A DNA stretch of 64,000 nucleotides from the NCBI RefSeq assembly GCF_014204795.1, contig NZ_JACHMB010000001.1:13048501-13112500 (forward strand). Direction: 5' to 3'. Below, in pieces: positions 24,307 through 34,683 of this stretch; position 1 is the stretch's first letter, and each line of letters opens with the position of its first letter. The translations under genes were made by a program, and so were the position numbers. The notes under the pieces were generated by a model. It did not search any database. It was given only the letters and a program-made list of their open reading frames with translations, and was not told the DNA's origin. This stretch comes from Nonomuraea jabiensis. Lineage in GTDB: Bacteria > Actinomycetota > Actinomycetes > Streptosporangiales > Streptosporangiaceae.

Positions 24307-25083
24307 TCAGGTACCGGCGAGGCGCTCCACCACCGGCGCGAACTCGTCCAGGTACTGGGCGTTCACCGACACGTAGGAGACGCCGAGCCGGTCGCGGCGC
24401 CTGCGGAGGGTGTCGGCCATCTCGTCCGCGGTGCCCAGCAGGACGCCGGTGCCGCCGGCCGGGACGCTCAGCCAGGAGGGCGGCTCGGCCCCGGCGGCCG
24501 CGAGGTTCATGCTGAGCTCCAGGTCGTGGAAGCGGTCGCCGGCCAGCTCGTACAGCTCGTCCAGCTTCGCCGCCACCTGGTCCTCCGTGTAGTGCGGCGG
24601 CAGGCCGAGCGCCACGGTGTCGGCCTTCTCGGCGGCGAGCTTGAGGAGCCTGGTCCCGGACGCGGCGACCAGGACGCGTACGTCCTTGACCGCCTCGATC
24701 GTCCGGGCGACGCGCTCGATGCGCCGGCCGGGCGTGCCGTAGCCGACGCCGAGCGCCGCGGCGTCCCGCTCCGCGTCCGGGCGTCCGGCGCCCAGGCCCA
24801 GCTCGAAGCGCCCGTCGGTGAGCGCGTGCAGGGTGGCGGTCTCCCACGCCACGGCCTCGGGCGTCCGGTTGGCGGCGCTCAGCACGAACGTGCCGACGCG
24901 CAGGGTCGTCGTGGCCGTCGCGGCCACGGCGGCGGCGACGAAGGGCGACAGCGTGCCGAGCGTGTCGGGGACCAGCAGCGTCGAGTAGCCGAGGCTCTCC
25001 GCCCTGCGGGCCAGGCCGGTCCACGCGCCGGCGTCGGGGGCATGTCCGGCGACCGCGCCGAACCTGAACAGGTGATCGGTCAT
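24307..25083 (-). CDS. F420-type LLM oxidoreductase
   Basis: A 258-residue luciferase-like enzyme with LFRFGAVAGHAPDAGAW, STLLVPDTLG, TLRVGTFVLSAANR and GRFELGLGAGRPDAERDA. It is shorter than the LLM proteins at 20-23 kb and belongs to another branch, common among actinobacterial F420-dependent enzymes (MSMEG_2516-like). The substrate is unknown. ATG 25083 is chosen because upstream in-frame sequence lacks a ribosome site. The upstream alditol oxidase gene ends 91 bp away. Confidence 0.83.
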   Translation of the reverse strand: MTDHLFRFGAVAGHAPDAGAWTGLARRAESLGYSTLLVPDTLGTLSPFVAAAVAATATTTLRVGTFVLSAANRTPEAVAWETATLHALTDGRFELGLGAGRPDAERDAAALGVGYGTPGRRIERVARTIEAVKDVRVLVAASGTRLLKLAAEKADTVALGLPPHYTEDQVAAKLDELYELAGDRFHDLELSMNLAAAGAEPPSWLSVPAGGTGVLLGTADEMADTLRRRRDRLGVSYVSVNAQYLDEFAPVVERLAGT

Positions 25084-25174
25084 GCCACCAACGATCGCGG
25101 ACCCGCGCCCCGGCGGCATCGTCCCCCGGACCGGTGGTCTCCTACATCCGGGGGCGCACGACCGCGCGAGAGTG

Positions 25175-26383
25175 CTACTCCTGCAGCAGTATCCGCGTGA
25201 AGTCGTTGGCGAACTTGCCCTCGGGGTCGAGCCGCCGTACGAGCGAGCGGAACTCGCCGGGGCACTCGGGCCGGCGGGTGAACAGCTTGCCCCAGTGCGG
25301 CCTGGGCGCGAACGGCGCCAGCGTCTCCTCCACCAGCTCCAGCACCGGCAGCACCGCGGCCACGTCCCTGATCCAGGTGAAGTGGATGCCGACGCTGTCG
25401 CGTCCGCGGAACGGGCTCAGCCACAGGTCGTCGGGCGCGATCGAGCGGACCTCCGAGATCTGCAGGACGGGCCGGATCCGGTCGCCGATCGCGTACAGCT
25501 CGCGCAGCGCCTTGACCGCGTGCTCCCTGGGCAGGATGAGCTCCGACTGCAGCTCGTCGCCCGCGCCGCTCGGCTCGGCGTCCGGCCGGAAGTGCGGCAG
25601 CCGCTCGTACCACGGGCCGGGCACGCCGAGCTGGATCGTGCAGTTCTCCGCCGACATCGCCGGCAGGGGGTGGCGGGGGCCGTCGGCCGGGGTGGTGCCG
25701 TACCAGTCGGCGTCGGTCAGCTCCTCGGTGCTCTTCAGCCAAACGCGGGTGTCGCGCCAGTCGGTGAAGAGGCTGACGCTGTAGGCGCCGGCCATGATCT
25801 GGTCGAAGTCGGCGAGCGCGGCCACGGTCAGGCCCTCGCGTACGTACTGGCGCACCTCGAAGGCCGGCACCAGGTCGAGGGTCAGCGAGGTGACGATGCC
25901 CAGCGCGCCGAGGGCCACCACCGCGCCGGGGAAGTCGGCGTCGCCGCGGGAGAGGGTGAGCACGGAGCCGTCGGCGGTGACGAGGTCGAGCGAGGACACG
26001 GCCGAGGCCAGGCCGGGCGTGGCGTCGCCGGAGCCGTGCGTGCCGGTCGCGACCGAGCCGGCCACGGAGATGTGCGGCAGCGAGGCCAGGTTCGCCAGCG
26101 CGAACCCGGCCCGGTGCACCTGCGGCGCGAGCCGCGCGTACGTCATGCGCGCGGGCACCCGCACCGTGGCGGCCGCGCTGTCGATCTCCACCGCGTCCGG
26201 CATCCGGTCGAGCACGACGAGGTCGCCGTCGGTGTCCGCGACGTCGTTGAACGAGTGGCCGCTCCCCAGCGCCCGCACGCGGGAGCCGGCCGAGACGAGC
26301 CGCTGGAGCTCGTCGAGCGAGGCCGGGTGATGGACAGATTGCGCCCGAAATGCGGTGTTTCCCGCCCAATTGGTCAGCGTCAC
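25175..26383 (-). CDS. aldO: FAD-linked alditol oxidase
   Basis: A 402-residue VAO-family oxidase closely resembling AldO of Streptomyces coelicolor throughout: NWAGN at the N-terminus, RALGSGHSFND with His43 at the position of the covalent FAD histidine, SLPHISVAGSVATGTHGSG, and the substrate-side C-terminal RPHWGKLF. AldO oxidises xylitol, sorbitol and related alditols to aldoses with release of H2O2. The start is GTG 26383 after GGGAAGG. It neighbours the L-arabinose region and could feed or drain pentose pools (inference). Confidence 0.85.
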   Translation of the reverse strand: MTLTNWAGNTAFRAQSVHHPASLDELQRLVSAGSRVRALGSGHSFNDVADTDGDLVVLDRMPDAVEIDSAAATVRVPARMTYARLAPQVHRAGFALANLASLPHISVAGSVATGTHGSGDATPGLASAVSSLDLVTADGSVLTLSRGDADFPGAVVALGALGIVTSLTLDLVPAFEVRQYVREGLTVAALADFDQIMAGAYSVSLFTDWRDTRVWLKSTEELTDADWYGTTPADGPRHPLPAMSAENCTIQLGVPGPWYERLPHFRPDAEPSGAGDELQSELILPREHAVKALRELYAIGDRIRPVLQISEVRSIAPDDLWLSPFRGRDSVGIHFTWIRDVAAVLPVLELVEETLAPFAPRPHWGKLFTRRPECPGEFRSLVRRLDPEGKFANDFTRILLQE

Positions 26384-26462
26384 GGCATTACCTTCCCACA
26401 AGCCACCTTGTCAGCCCCGCCCGGGTGCCGCTAGCTTCGGGAGCCGCTCCCGGAGGTGTGCC

Positions 26463-26807
26463 GTGCTCTACCTGTCCGAGGCCGTCGGCCTTGTCACGCT
26501 CGTGCTCTGGCTCTACTGCCTCTTCGACGCGATCACCACGCCCGACGTGCTCTGCAGGAACCTGCCGAAGATCGTCTGGGTGGTCATCGTGCTGCTGTTC
26601 CCGCTGATCGGCTCCGTCGCCTGGCTGGTGGCCGGCCGCCCGGACCGGTCGCGGGCGGTCACGCGCCCGAACGCGTTCCCCGAGTACGACCGCCCGGGCC
26701 GCTCCGCCGCCGTCAACCCGGACGACGACGAGGAGTTCCTGCGCCGCCTCCGCGAACGCGCGGAGGAGCAGCGCAGGAACGCCCCCAAGAAGCCGCCCGA
26801 GGACTAG
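26463..26807 (+). CDS. PLDc_N domain membrane protein
   Basis: A 114-residue protein with two membrane segments (about 3-20 and 37-56) of the phospholipase D-nuclease N-terminal (PLDc_N) family: [11 protein letters not shown] and [25 protein letters not shown] charged C-terminal tail faces the cytosol. The role is unknown; homologues occur throughout actinomycetes. Start GTG after CCGGAGGTGTGCC. The stop codon interlocks with the stop of convergent araA. Confidence 0.85.
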   Translation: MLYLSEAVGLVTLVLWLYCLFDAITTPDVLCRNLPKIVWVVIVLLFPLIGSVAWLVAGRPDRSRAVTRPNAFPEYDRPGRSAAVNPDDDEEFLRRLRERAEEQRRNAPKKPPED

Positions 26808-28258
26808 AGGCCCTGGGCCAGACGGTAGTACGCCTGGTTCCAGCGGATCTCCTTGGCGAACCGCTCGGTCGTCGTGTCGGCGTCGATGATCAGCAGCTCC
26901 ACCCCGAGCATGTCGGCCAGGTCGGTCAGCTCCGCGCGGCCGATCGCCGTGGAGAGCACCGTGTGGTGCGGCGCGCCCGCCGTGAGCCACGACTCCGTGG
27001 ACGTACGCAGGTTGGGGCGGGGGCTCCAGACCGCGCGGGCGACCGGCAGCTTGGGCAGCGGCTGGGGCGGGGCCACGAGGTCGATCTCGTTGGCGACCAG
27101 CCGGAACCGGTCACCCATGTCGGCCAGGCCCACCACGATGCCGGGGCCGGGCTCGGCATCGAACACGAGCCGGACCGGGTCCTCCCTGTTGCCGATGCCC
27201 AGCGGGTGGATCTCGCACGACGGCGTGCCGGAGGCGATCGAGGGGCAGACCTCCAGCATGTGCGCGCCCAGGATGAGCTCCTGGCCGGGCGACAGGTCGT
27301 AGGTGTAGTCCTCCATGAACGACGTGCCGCCGGGCGACATCGACTTGAGGGTGCGCAGGAGGACGGAGGTCTTCCAGTCGCCCTCGCCGCCGAAGCCGTA
27401 CCCGTCGGCCATGAGCCGCTGCACGGCCAGGCCGGGGAGCTGGCGCAGGCCGCCGAGGTCCTCGAAGTTCGTGGTGAACGCCTTGAAGCCGCCCGACTCC
27501 AGGAAGCCGCGCAGGCCCAGCTCGATCCTGGCCGCGTACCGCAGCGACTCGTTGCGCTCGCCGAGCAGCTCGGGAGCGACGGTGTACTGCTCGGCGTACT
27601 CCTTGACCAGCGCCGTCACGTCCGCGTCCGAGGCCGCGTCCACGGCCTCCACCAGGTCGTTCACGCCGTACGTGTTGACCGAGACGCCGAAGCGGAGCTG
27701 CGCCTCGACCTTGTCGCCCTCGGTCACCGCCACGTCGCGCATGTTGTCGCCGAAGCGGGCCAGCTTCAGCGTGCGCACCTCGGCCAGGCCCTTGGCGGCC
27801 CGCACCCAGGTCAGGATGCGCTCGCCCACGGACGGGTCGCTGACGTGCCCGGCCACGGTCTTGCGCGGCACGCCCAGCCGCGTCTGCACGAACCCGAACT
27901 CGCGGTCGCCGTGCGCGGCCTGGTTGAGGTTCATGAAGTCCATGTCGATGGTGCTCCACGGGAGCTCCACGTTGGCCTGCGTGTGCAGGTGCAGCAGCGG
28001 CTTGCGCAGCGCGTCGAGCCCCGCGATCCACATCTTGGCCGGGGAGAAGGTGTGCATCCACGCGATCACGCCGGCGCACGAGTCGTCGGCGTTGGCCTCC
28101 AGCATCACGCGCCTGATCGCCGCCGCGTCGGTGAGCACGGGCTTCCACTCGACGGGCATGGGCAGCTGTTCGGCGATCCGCTGAGACTGCTCGGCCACCT
28201 GGCGCAGCGTGTCCTCGCCGTACAGCCCCTGGCTGCCGGTCAGAAACCAGATCTTCAA
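26804..28258 (-). CDS. araA: L-arabinose isomerase
   Basis: A 484-residue enzyme of the AraA family, converting L-arabinose to L-ribulose. Characteristic segments: [23 protein letters not shown] at the N-terminus, [15 protein letters not shown], and the metal/active-site region [21 protein letters not shown] plus MEDYTYDL. The length is normal. The start is TTG 28258 after GAGGAGCCCGCG and overlaps the araD stop by 4 bp. It is last in lacI-araB-araD-araA. Confidence 0.96.
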   Translation of the reverse strand: MKIWFLTGSQGLYGEDTLRQVAEQSQRIAEQLPMPVEWKPVLTDAAAIRRVMLEANADDSCAGVIAWMHTFSPAKMWIAGLDALRKPLLHLHTQANVELPWSTIDMDFMNLNQAAHGDREFGFVQTRLGVPRKTVAGHVSDPSVGERILTWVRAAKGLAEVRTLKLARFGDNMRDVAVTEGDKVEAQLRFGVSVNTYGVNDLVEAVDAASDADVTALVKEYAEQYTVAPELLGERNESLRYAARIELGLRGFLESGGFKAFTTNFEDLGGLRQLPGLAVQRLMADGYGFGGEGDWKTSVLLRTLKSMSPGGTSFMEDYTYDLSPGQELILGAHMLEVCPSIASGTPSCEIHPLGIGNREDPVRLVFDAEPGPGIVVGLADMGDRFRLVANEIDLVAPPQPLPKLPVARAVWSPRPNLRTSTESWLTAGAPHHTVLSTAIGRAELTDLADMLGVELLIIDADTTTERFAKEIRWNQAYYRLAQGL

Positions 28259-28920
28259 CGCGGGCTCCTCTGTCCGTAGACGTTCTGATAGCGGTCGTAC
28301 AGGCGGTCGATGTCGTCCTGCGGGATCGGCAGCGGCTCGCCGAGCTGCCTGGCCACGTGGACGGTGCGGGCCACGTCCTCGCACATGACGGCGGCCTTCA
28401 CGGCCGCCTTCGGGTCCTTGCCGATGCTGAACACGCCGTGGTTCTGCATGAGGACGGCCTTGGAACGGTGGCCCTTGAGCGTCTCGACGATGCCCTGGCC
28501 GATCGAGTCGTCGCCGATCAGCGCGAACGGGCCGAGGGGGATCTCGCCGCCGAACTCGTCGGCCATCGCGGTCAGCACGCAGGGGATGGCCTCGCCGCGC
28601 GCCGCCCAGGCGGAGGCGTAGGTGGAGTGGGTGTGCACGACGCCGCCGACGTCGGGCATGTTGCGGTAGACGTACGCGTGCGCGGCGGTGTCGCTGGACG
28701 GCGAGTGCTCGCCCTCCACGAGGTTGCCGTCGAGGTCGCACACGACCATGTTCTCCGGCGTCAGCTCGTCGTAGGAGACCCCGGACGGCTTGATGACGAA
28801 CAGGTCCTCGCCCGGTACCCGGCCCGAGACGTTACCCGCCGTCCAGACGACCAGGTTGTAGCGGACCAGCTCGGCGTGCAGGTCGGCGACGATCTTCCTC
28901 ATGCTCATGCTCATGTTCAT
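28255..28920 (-). CDS. araD: L-ribulose-5-phosphate 4-epimerase
   Basis: A 221-residue class II aldolase-fold epimerase with [18 protein letters not shown], the zinc ligands in [12 protein letters not shown] and the later [10 protein letters not shown]. It converts L-ribulose-5-phosphate to D-xylulose-5-phosphate. The ATG at 28920 forms an ATGA overlap with the araB stop; ATG 28914 has a better-spaced GGAGG, so the first two residues are uncertain. Confidence 0.95.
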   Translation of the reverse strand: MNMSMSMRKIVADLHAELVRYNLVVWTAGNVSGRVPGEDLFVIKPSGVSYDELTPENMVVCDLDGNLVEGEHSPSSDTAAHAYVYRNMPDVGGVVHTHSTYASAWAARGEAIPCVLTAMADEFGGEIPLGPFALIGDDSIGQGIVETLKGHRSKAVLMQNHGVFSIGKDPKAAVKAAVMCEDVARTVHVARQLGEPLPIPQDDIDRLYDRYQNVYGQRSPR

Positions 28921-30659
28921 TGCCTCCACTCCGCGGAGGCGGGCTCGGTCGCTCCGGAGCCGCCGCCTTCCCTCGTCGCTATGGTCGCTTCGCTCCCGCC
29001 GCTCCTCAGTCCAGGCGGCGGCGCTCCCTCGCGGGCCTCGTTCCTGATCGCGCGGAGGGTGTGCAGCATCTTTCCGTCTCCGAAGAAGTCGTGGAGCCTG
29101 CGGTACTCGGCGTAGAGCCGGTCGTAGGCGTCGGCGCTGGCCTCGTCGGGCACGTACGCGGCCTCGGTGCGCTTGCCCATGGCCGCGGCGGCCTCCTGGA
29201 TGCCCGGGTAGGCGCCGGCGGCGACGGCCGCGTGGATGGCCGAGCCGAGCGCGGGGCCCTGGTCGGAGCCGATGACCGACAGCGGGCGGCGCAGCACGTC
29301 GGCGTAGACCTGCATGAGGAAGCGGTTCTTCAGCAGCCCGCCGGCGACCACGAACTCCTCGACCGGCACGCCCGACTTCTCGAACGTCTCCACGATCATC
29401 CGGGCGCCGAACGCGGTGGACTCGATGAGCGCCCGGTAGACGTCCTCGGGCTTGGTGGCCAGCGTCTGGCCGATGATCACGCCGGAGAGGTTGTGGTCCA
29501 CGAGCACCGAGCGGTTGCCGCCGAACCAGTCGAGCGCGACCAGGCCGTGCTCGCCGACCGCCTGCTTCTCGGCCAGCGCGGTCAGGCTCTCGTGGTCGCC
29601 GCCGAAGTTGTCCACGAACCAGGCGAAGATGTCCCCGACCGCGGACTGGCCCGCCTCGTAGCCCCAGAGTCCGGGCACGATGCCGTCGCGTACGACGCCG
29701 CACATGCCGGGCACCTCGGCGAGCTGGTCGCTGGGCATGATGTGGCAGGTGGAGGTGCCCATGATGGCCACCATCTGGCCGGGCCTGACGGCGTCGGCGG
29801 CGGCCGCGGTGACGTGCGCGTCCACGTTGCCGACGGCCACGGCCACGCCCTCGGGCAGGCCGGTCCACTCCGCGGCCTGCGCGGTCAGGCGGCCGGCGAG
29901 GCCGCCGAGGGGGGCCAGCGTGGTGCCGTTGACCTGGTCGCCGACCTGGCCGGTGGCGAGCTTGCCCGCGAATCCGGCGAAGCCGGGGTTGAGCTCGGCG
30001 AGGAACTCCTCCGACGGGTAGGAGCCGTCCTGGAAGATCCCCTTGTAACCCACAGTGCAGATGTTGCGGCTCTCGACGCCGGTGAGCTGCCAGATGATCC
30101 AGTCGGCGGCCTCGATCCAGCGCTCGGCCCTGGCGTACACCTCGGGGGCCTCCTCCAGGACCTGCAGGCCCTTGGCGAACTCCCACTCCGAGGAGATCTT
30201 GCCCCCGTAGCGCGGCAGCCAGCTCTCCCCCCGGCGCGCGGCCAGCTCGTTGATGCGGTCGGCGTGCGGCTGCGCGGCATGGTGCTTCCACAGTTTCGGC
30301 CACGCGTGCGGCTCGGACGGGGTCTCGAAGCACAGGGGCGTGCCGTCCGCCGTCGTGGGCAGCACGGTGCAGGCGGTGAAGTCGGTGCCGATGCCGATGA
30401 CCTGCTCGGGCGCGACGCCCGAGGCGGCGATGGCCTGGGGTACGGCGATCTTCAGCACGTCGATCCAGTCCTGCGGCGACTGCAGCGCCCAGTCGGGGCC
30501 CAGCCTCTCGTCGGATCCCGGCAGGCTGTGCTCGATGACGCGGTGGGCGTACTCGTGGACGGCGCTGCCCAGCTCCGCGCCGTCGCTCACGCGGACGACG
30601 ACGGCACGCCCGGAGAGCGTGCCGAAGTCGACTCCGACCACGTAACTGTTAGCGTTCAC
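28917..30659 (-). CDS. araB: Ribulokinase with a low-complexity C-terminal extension
   Basis: A 580-residue FGGY kinase phosphorylating L-ribulose. VGVDFGTLSGRAVVV (residues 8-22) is the ATP-site phosphate 1 motif, GTDFTACTVLP and YGGKISSEWEFAK line the sugar site, and FVVAGGLLKNRFLMQ is the FGGY signature 2 region. The last ~36 residues (rich in Gly, Ala and Ser after RNEAREG) look like read-through of a GC-rich intergenic repeat and are absent from standard AraB. The GTG start codon lies inside an operator-like sequence (30647-30660). First enzyme gene of araBDA, 40 bp after lacI. Confidence 0.95.
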   Translation of the reverse strand: MNANSYVVGVDFGTLSGRAVVVRVSDGAELGSAVHEYAHRVIEHSLPGSDERLGPDWALQSPQDWIDVLKIAVPQAIAASGVAPEQVIGIGTDFTACTVLPTTADGTPLCFETPSEPHAWPKLWKHHAAQPHADRINELAARRGESWLPRYGGKISSEWEFAKGLQVLEEAPEVYARAERWIEAADWIIWQLTGVESRNICTVGYKGIFQDGSYPSEEFLAELNPGFAGFAGKLATGQVGDQVNGTTLAPLGGLAGRLTAQAAEWTGLPEGVAVAVGNVDAHVTAAAADAVRPGQMVAIMGTSTCHIMPSDQLAEVPGMCGVVRDGIVPGLWGYEAGQSAVGDIFAWFVDNFGGDHESLTALAEKQAVGEHGLVALDWFGGNRSVLVDHNLSGVIIGQTLATKPEDVYRALIESTAFGARMIVETFEKSGVPVEEFVVAGGLLKNRFLMQVYADVLRRPLSVIGSDQGPALGSAIHAAVAAGAYPGIQEAAAAMGKRTEAAYVPDEASADAYDRLYAEYRRLHDFFGDGKMLHTLRAIRNEAREGAPPPGLRSGGSEATIATREGGGSGATEPASAEWRQ

Positions 30660-30660
30660 A
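30647..30660. promoter_or_regulatory. Arabinose-regulon operator at araB
   Basis: TGTTAGCGTTCACA matches the half-sites of the near-palindromes at 35920, 40685 and 40925. It covers the araB start codon, so a bound repressor would block araB expression directly. Confidence 0.6.
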
Positions 30661-30699
30661 TTGCACTCCAGGGGATTTTCTCTGTGGCCTGCACATCAT

Positions 30700-31716
30700 C
30701 TACCGCCGCCGAGCCGAGGTGCTCGACCTCACGACGAAGCTGGGAGGGACGACCAGGCGCTCGTACGCGGTGGGCCCGGCGTCGATCTGGCGCAGCAGCA
30801 CCTCGATGCAGTGCCTGCCCACCACGTCGAAGTCCTGCCTGACCGTGGTGAGCGGCGGCGAGAAGAACTCCGACTCGGGGATGTCGTCGAAGCCCACCAC
30901 GCTGATCTGGTCGGGCACCCGCACGCCCGCCTCGCTGAGCGCGCGCAGCACGCCGAGCGCCATCTGGTCGTTGCCGGCGAACACGGCCGTGACGCCCTCC
31001 ATCGCCGCCAGGCTCTTGCCGGCCTCGTAGCCGGCGCGCGGGCTCCAGTCGCCGGCCAGCGGCTCCGGCACCGGCCGGCCCGCCTCCTGCAGGGCCGCGC
31101 GCCAGCCCTCGATCCGCCCCTCGGTCTCCAGCCAGTCGGGGGCGCCGCTGACGTGCCAGACGGTCTCGTGACCCAGCTCCAGGAGGTGGCGGGTGGCGAG
31201 CCTGGCGCCCTGCACCTGGTCGATGCAGACCACCGACACGTCGGCGCTGTGGGTGCCCTCGACCGCGACCGCCGGCATGCCGGTCGGCAGGTTCTCCAGG
31301 GCCCGCCCGGCCGAGCGCTGCGGCGCGACCACCACGACCCCGTCCACGCCCTGCTCGGCGAGGTAGTCGATGGCGTCGCGCACGCTGGCCGCGTCGATCG
31401 ACTTCAGGCTGACGATGCTCACGAAGTAGCCCGCGGTCCTGGCCGCCTGCTCGATGCCGTAGATCGTGCTGGCCGGGCCGTACAGCGTGGTGTCGAAGCT
31501 CACCACGCCGAGCGTCCTCGACCGCTTGGTGACCAGGGCGCGGGCGACCAGGTTGCGCCGGTAGCCCAGCCGGGTGATCGCCTCCTCCACCCGGGCGCGG
31601 GTGTCCGCCCGGACGTTCGGGTGGTCGTTGAGCACCCGGGAGACCGTCTGGTGCGACACGCCCGCTTCCTTGGCCACATCGGCCATGACCGGCAGGCGGC
31701 GCTTGGGGGTCGTCAC
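30700..31716 (-). CDS. LacI family transcriptional regulator of arabinose genes
   Basis: A 338-residue LacI-type repressor: HTH MADVAKEAGVSHQTVSRVLNDHPNV (about 11-35), hinge helix NLVARALVTKRSRTLGVV, and a periplasmic-binding-protein-like core with DQVQGARLATRHLLELGH and FAGNDQMALGVLRAL. It is first in the lacI-araBDA unit. CG-centred palindromes typical of LacI-family proteins lie at araB, both sugar-binding-protein genes and the arabinofuranosidase remnant, so it is the obvious candidate regulator of all of them (inference). Confidence 0.92.
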   Translation of the reverse strand: MTTPKRRLPVMADVAKEAGVSHQTVSRVLNDHPNVRADTRARVEEAITRLGYRRNLVARALVTKRSRTLGVVSFDTTLYGPASTIYGIEQAARTAGYFVSIVSLKSIDAASVRDAIDYLAEQGVDGVVVVAPQRSAGRALENLPTGMPAVAVEGTHSADVSVVCIDQVQGARLATRHLLELGHETVWHVSGAPDWLETEGRIEGWRAALQEAGRPVPEPLAGDWSPRAGYEAGKSLAAMEGVTAVFAGNDQMALGVLRALSEAGVRVPDQISVVGFDDIPESEFFSPPLTTVRQDFDVVGRHCIEVLLRQIDAGPTAYERLVVPPSFVVRSSTSARRR

Positions 31717-31749
31717 GGTCTCTCCTTTCGCTGGGCTCAGGGGATCTTA

Positions 31750-31838
31750 CTAATAGGAAACCTGCTCTCTAGGTCGCCGCCCTACTGTCCGCACCTGACG
31801 ACGTCCGTAGCGGCGATGGGGTGCAGATTTCCTATTAG
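31750..31838. promoter_or_regulatory. Distant inverted repeat upstream of lacI
   Basis: CTAATAGGAAA (31750-31760) and its exact inverse TTTCCTATTAG (31828-31838) are separated by 67 bp in the 124-bp lacI upstream region. They are unlike the TTGTTA-type arabinose operator and may be two half-sites for another regulator or a looped site. Confidence 0.4.
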
Positions 31839-31840
31839 AG

Positions 31841-33097
31841 CTAACGCGAGGCACCCGCCCTGCGCTTGGTCCACACGTCGAACGCCACGGCGGCCAGAAG
31901 GACCGCTCCCTTGACGAGCATGACGCGCTCGCTCGGGGAGCCGATCAGGGACATGCCGTTGTTGATGACCGCCATGATCAGACCGCCGGTGATGGCGCCG
32001 ACCACCTTGCCGACACCGCCCTGGACGGCCGCGCCGCCGATGAAGGCCGCGGCGATGGCGTCCAGCTCGAAGCTGTTACCGGCGGTGGGACCGGCCTGGT
32101 TGAGCCGGCCGGCGAAGATGATGCCGGCGATGGCCGACAGCACGCCCATGTTGACGAAGATCCAGAAGACCACCGACTTGACCTTCACGCCGGACATGAC
32201 GGCCGCCTGGAGGTTGCCGCCGATGGCGTAGATCTGCCGGCCGAAGACCGTGCGGTTGGCCATCAGCGAGTAGCCGAGCACGAGCACCGCCAGCAGCACC
32301 AGCACCCACGGGAGGTTCTTGAAGCGGGCGAGCTGCACGACCAGGAAGAGGATCAGCGCGGCCCCGGCCGCCAGCTTCAGCACGAACAGCGCCATCGGCT
32401 CCACGGCCTGCCCGTAGCCGCGGCGCGCGTTGCGGGTGCGCCACTGCGAGGCCGCCATGCCGGCGATGGCCACGATGCCGATCAGCAGGCTGAACAGGTC
32501 GGCGCCGCCGAGCGGGCCGAGGCCGATGTTGCCGAGGTAGCCGTTGGTGAAGCCGTTGGCCAGCGTGCGGACCTGGTCGGGGAACGGGCCGATGCCCTGG
32601 TTGCCCAGCACGGTCAGGGTCAGCGCCCGGAACAGCAGCATGCCGGCCAGCGTCACGATGAACGCCGGGATGCCGAAGTACGCGATCCAGTAGCCCTGCC
32701 AGGCCCCGATGAGCGCCCCGGCCACCAGCGTGACGAGCAGGGCCAGCGGCCAGGGCCAGCCCATGTTCACCATGAGCACGGCCGCCAGCGCTCCCGTGAC
32801 CGCCACCACCGAGCCGACCGACAGGTCGATGTGCCCGGCGATGATGATCAGGATCATGCCGATCGCGAGGATCAGGACGTAGGAGTTCTGGACGATGATG
32901 TTGGAGATGTTCTGCGGCTGGAGCATCGCGCCGTCGGTCAGCACCGTGAACAGCGCGACGATCAGCGCGAAGGCGATGTAGATGCCGCTGGATCGCAGGT
33001 TGAGCGACACTCCGCCGAGCGACACCCTGCCCGGCTGCCGTGGCGCTCCCCCGTCGCCCTTGACGACCTCCACGTCGGTGGGCGTGATGCTACTCAT
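31841..33097 (-). CDS. mmsB: Multiple-monosaccharide ABC transporter permease
   Basis: A 418-residue BPD_transp_2 permease with about 10-12 membrane segments and [23 protein letters not shown], the conserved loop of sugar CUT2 permeases. Length and C-terminal half ([57 protein letters not shown]) match GguB/MmsB/XylH. ATG 33097 overlaps the ATPase stop by 4 bp. Third gene of the chvE-mmsA-mmsB operon. Confidence 0.92.
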   Translation of the reverse strand: MSSITPTDVEVVKGDGGAPRQPGRVSLGGVSLNLRSSGIYIAFALIVALFTVLTDGAMLQPQNISNIIVQNSYVLILAIGMILIIIAGHIDLSVGSVVAVTGALAAVLMVNMGWPWPLALLVTLVAGALIGAWQGYWIAYFGIPAFIVTLAGMLLFRALTLTVLGNQGIGPFPDQVRTLANGFTNGYLGNIGLGPLGGADLFSLLIGIVAIAGMAASQWRTRNARRGYGQAVEPMALFVLKLAAGAALILFLVVQLARFKNLPWVLVLLAVLVLGYSLMANRTVFGRQIYAIGGNLQAAVMSGVKVKSVVFWIFVNMGVLSAIAGIIFAGRLNQAGPTAGNSFELDAIAAAFIGGAAVQGGVGKVVGAITGGLIMAVINNGMSLIGSPSERVMLVKGAVLLAAVAFDVWTKRRAGASR

Positions 33098-34626
33098 TTT
33101 TCCTGTCCCTTGGTCATCAAGTACATGAGGTGTTCCTGAGTGGCCTCCTGGCGCGGCACCTCGCCGGTGATGCGGCCCTCGGAGAGGGTGTAGACGCGGT
33201 CGCACAGACCGAGCAGCTCGGGCAGCTCAGAGGAGATCACGAGCACGGCCTTGCCCTGGTCGGCCAGCCGGTTGATGATCGTGTAGATCTCGTACTTGGC
33301 GCCGACGTCGATGCCTCGGGTCGGCTCGTCGAGGATGAGCACGTCCGGCTCGGTCAGGATCCACTTGGAGAGCACGACCTTCTGCTGGTTGCCGCCGCTC
33401 AGCTTGCCGACGATGCTGTTGACGGAGGGCGCCTTGATGTTCATGCTCTTGTGGAACTGCTCGGCGACCTTGTACTCCTCGTTCTCGTTGACCCAGCCGC
33501 GCTTGGACAGCCCGGTGAGCCCGGCCGCCGAGATGTTGCGCTTGATGTCCTCGATGAGGTTGAGGCCGTACCTCTTGCGGTCCTCGGTGGCGTAGGCGAT
33601 GCCGTGCCTGATCGCGTCCTGCACGTTGCGGATCTCGATCGGCTTGCCGTCCTTGAAGATCTTGCCCGAGATGTGCACCCCGTACGTGCGCCCGAACACG
33701 CTCATCGCCAGCTCGGTGCGCCCGGCGCCCATCAGCCCCGCGAGGCCGACGATCTCGCCCCGGCGCAGCGTCAGGGCGGCGCCGTCGACCACCTTCCGGC
33801 CCGGCTGGCTGGGGCTGTAGACCGTCCAGTCCTCAATGCGCAGCACCTCGTCGCCGATGGTCGGCTCGTGCGGCGGGAAGCGGTTGTCGAGGGCACGGCC
33901 GACCATGCCGGAGATGATGCGGTCCTCGGTGACGTTGTCGGTGGCCATGTCGAGGGTCTCGATCGTCTGCCCGTCGCGGATGATCGTGACGGAGTCGGCG
34001 ATGGCGGTGACCTCGTTCAGCTTGTGGGAGATGATCACGCAGGTGATGCCCTCGTCCCGCAGGCCGCGCAGCAGGTCGAGCAGGTGGGCCGAGTCGTCGT
34101 CGTTGAGGGCGGCGGTCGGCTCGTCGAGGATGAGCAGCTTCACCTCCTTCGAGAGCGCCTTGGCGATCTCGACGAGCTGCTGCTTGCCCACGCCGATGTC
34201 GGAGATCGGCGTCGTCGGGTTCTCGCGCAGGCCGACCCGCTTCATCAGCTCGGCGGCCTCGTAGTTGGTGCGGTTCCAGTCGATGAAGCCGCGCTTGGCG
34301 CGCTCGTTGCCGAGGAAGATGTTCTCGGCGATGGACAGCTGCGGGCTGAGCGCCAGCTCCTGGTGGATGATGACGATGCCGGCGTGCTCGCTGTCGCGGA
34401 TGCCGCCGAACTCGACCGTCCTGCCCTCGAAGGTGATCTCGCCGTCGTACTCGCCGTGCGGGTAGACCCCGGAAAGCACCTTCATCAGCGTCGACTTGCC
34501 GGCGCCGTTCTCGCCGCAGATCGCGTGGATCTCGCCCCGCCGTACGGACAGGTTGACGTTCTGCAGCGCCTTGACGCCGGGGAACGTCTTGGTGATCCCG
34601 CTCATCCGCAAGATGTGCTCGGTCAT
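33094..34626 (-). CDS. mmsA: Multiple-monosaccharide ABC transporter ATPase
   Basis: A 510-residue CUT2 ATPase with two nucleotide-binding domains. The first has [24 protein letters not shown] and [11 protein letters not shown]. The second has degenerate Walker [10 protein letters not shown], an intact signature [14 protein letters not shown] and [16 protein letters not shown], the usual asymmetry of sugar importers. [10 protein letters not shown] in the first domain is typical of the XylG/GguA group. It pairs with mmsB and the ChvE-like binding protein. Confidence 0.94.
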   Translation of the reverse strand: MTEHILRMSGITKTFPGVKALQNVNLSVRRGEIHAICGENGAGKSTLMKVLSGVYPHGEYDGEITFEGRTVEFGGIRDSEHAGIVIIHQELALSPQLSIAENIFLGNERAKRGFIDWNRTNYEAAELMKRVGLRENPTTPISDIGVGKQQLVEIAKALSKEVKLLILDEPTAALNDDDSAHLLDLLRGLRDEGITCVIISHKLNEVTAIADSVTIIRDGQTIETLDMATDNVTEDRIISGMVGRALDNRFPPHEPTIGDEVLRIEDWTVYSPSQPGRKVVDGAALTLRRGEIVGLAGLMGAGRTELAMSVFGRTYGVHISGKIFKDGKPIEIRNVQDAIRHGIAYATEDRKRYGLNLIEDIKRNISAAGLTGLSKRGWVNENEEYKVAEQFHKSMNIKAPSVNSIVGKLSGGNQQKVVLSKWILTEPDVLILDEPTRGIDVGAKYEIYTIINRLADQGKAVLVISSELPELLGLCDRVYTLSEGRITGEVPRQEATQEHLMYLMTKGQEK

Positions 34627-34647
34627 ATATCCCTCGCTCAGAGAGGA

Positions 34648-34677
34648 AGCCCCGGGGACTCTGCGGTCCCCGGGGCT
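34648..34677 (-). promoter_or_regulatory. Hairpin between chvE and mmsA
   Basis: A 12-bp perfect stem (AGCCCCGGGGAC and its inverse) with a 6-nt loop sits just after the binding-protein gene. Such hairpins commonly stabilise or partly terminate the message so that binding protein exceeds ATPase and permease. Confidence 0.6.
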
Positions 34678-34683
34678 CGGCCC

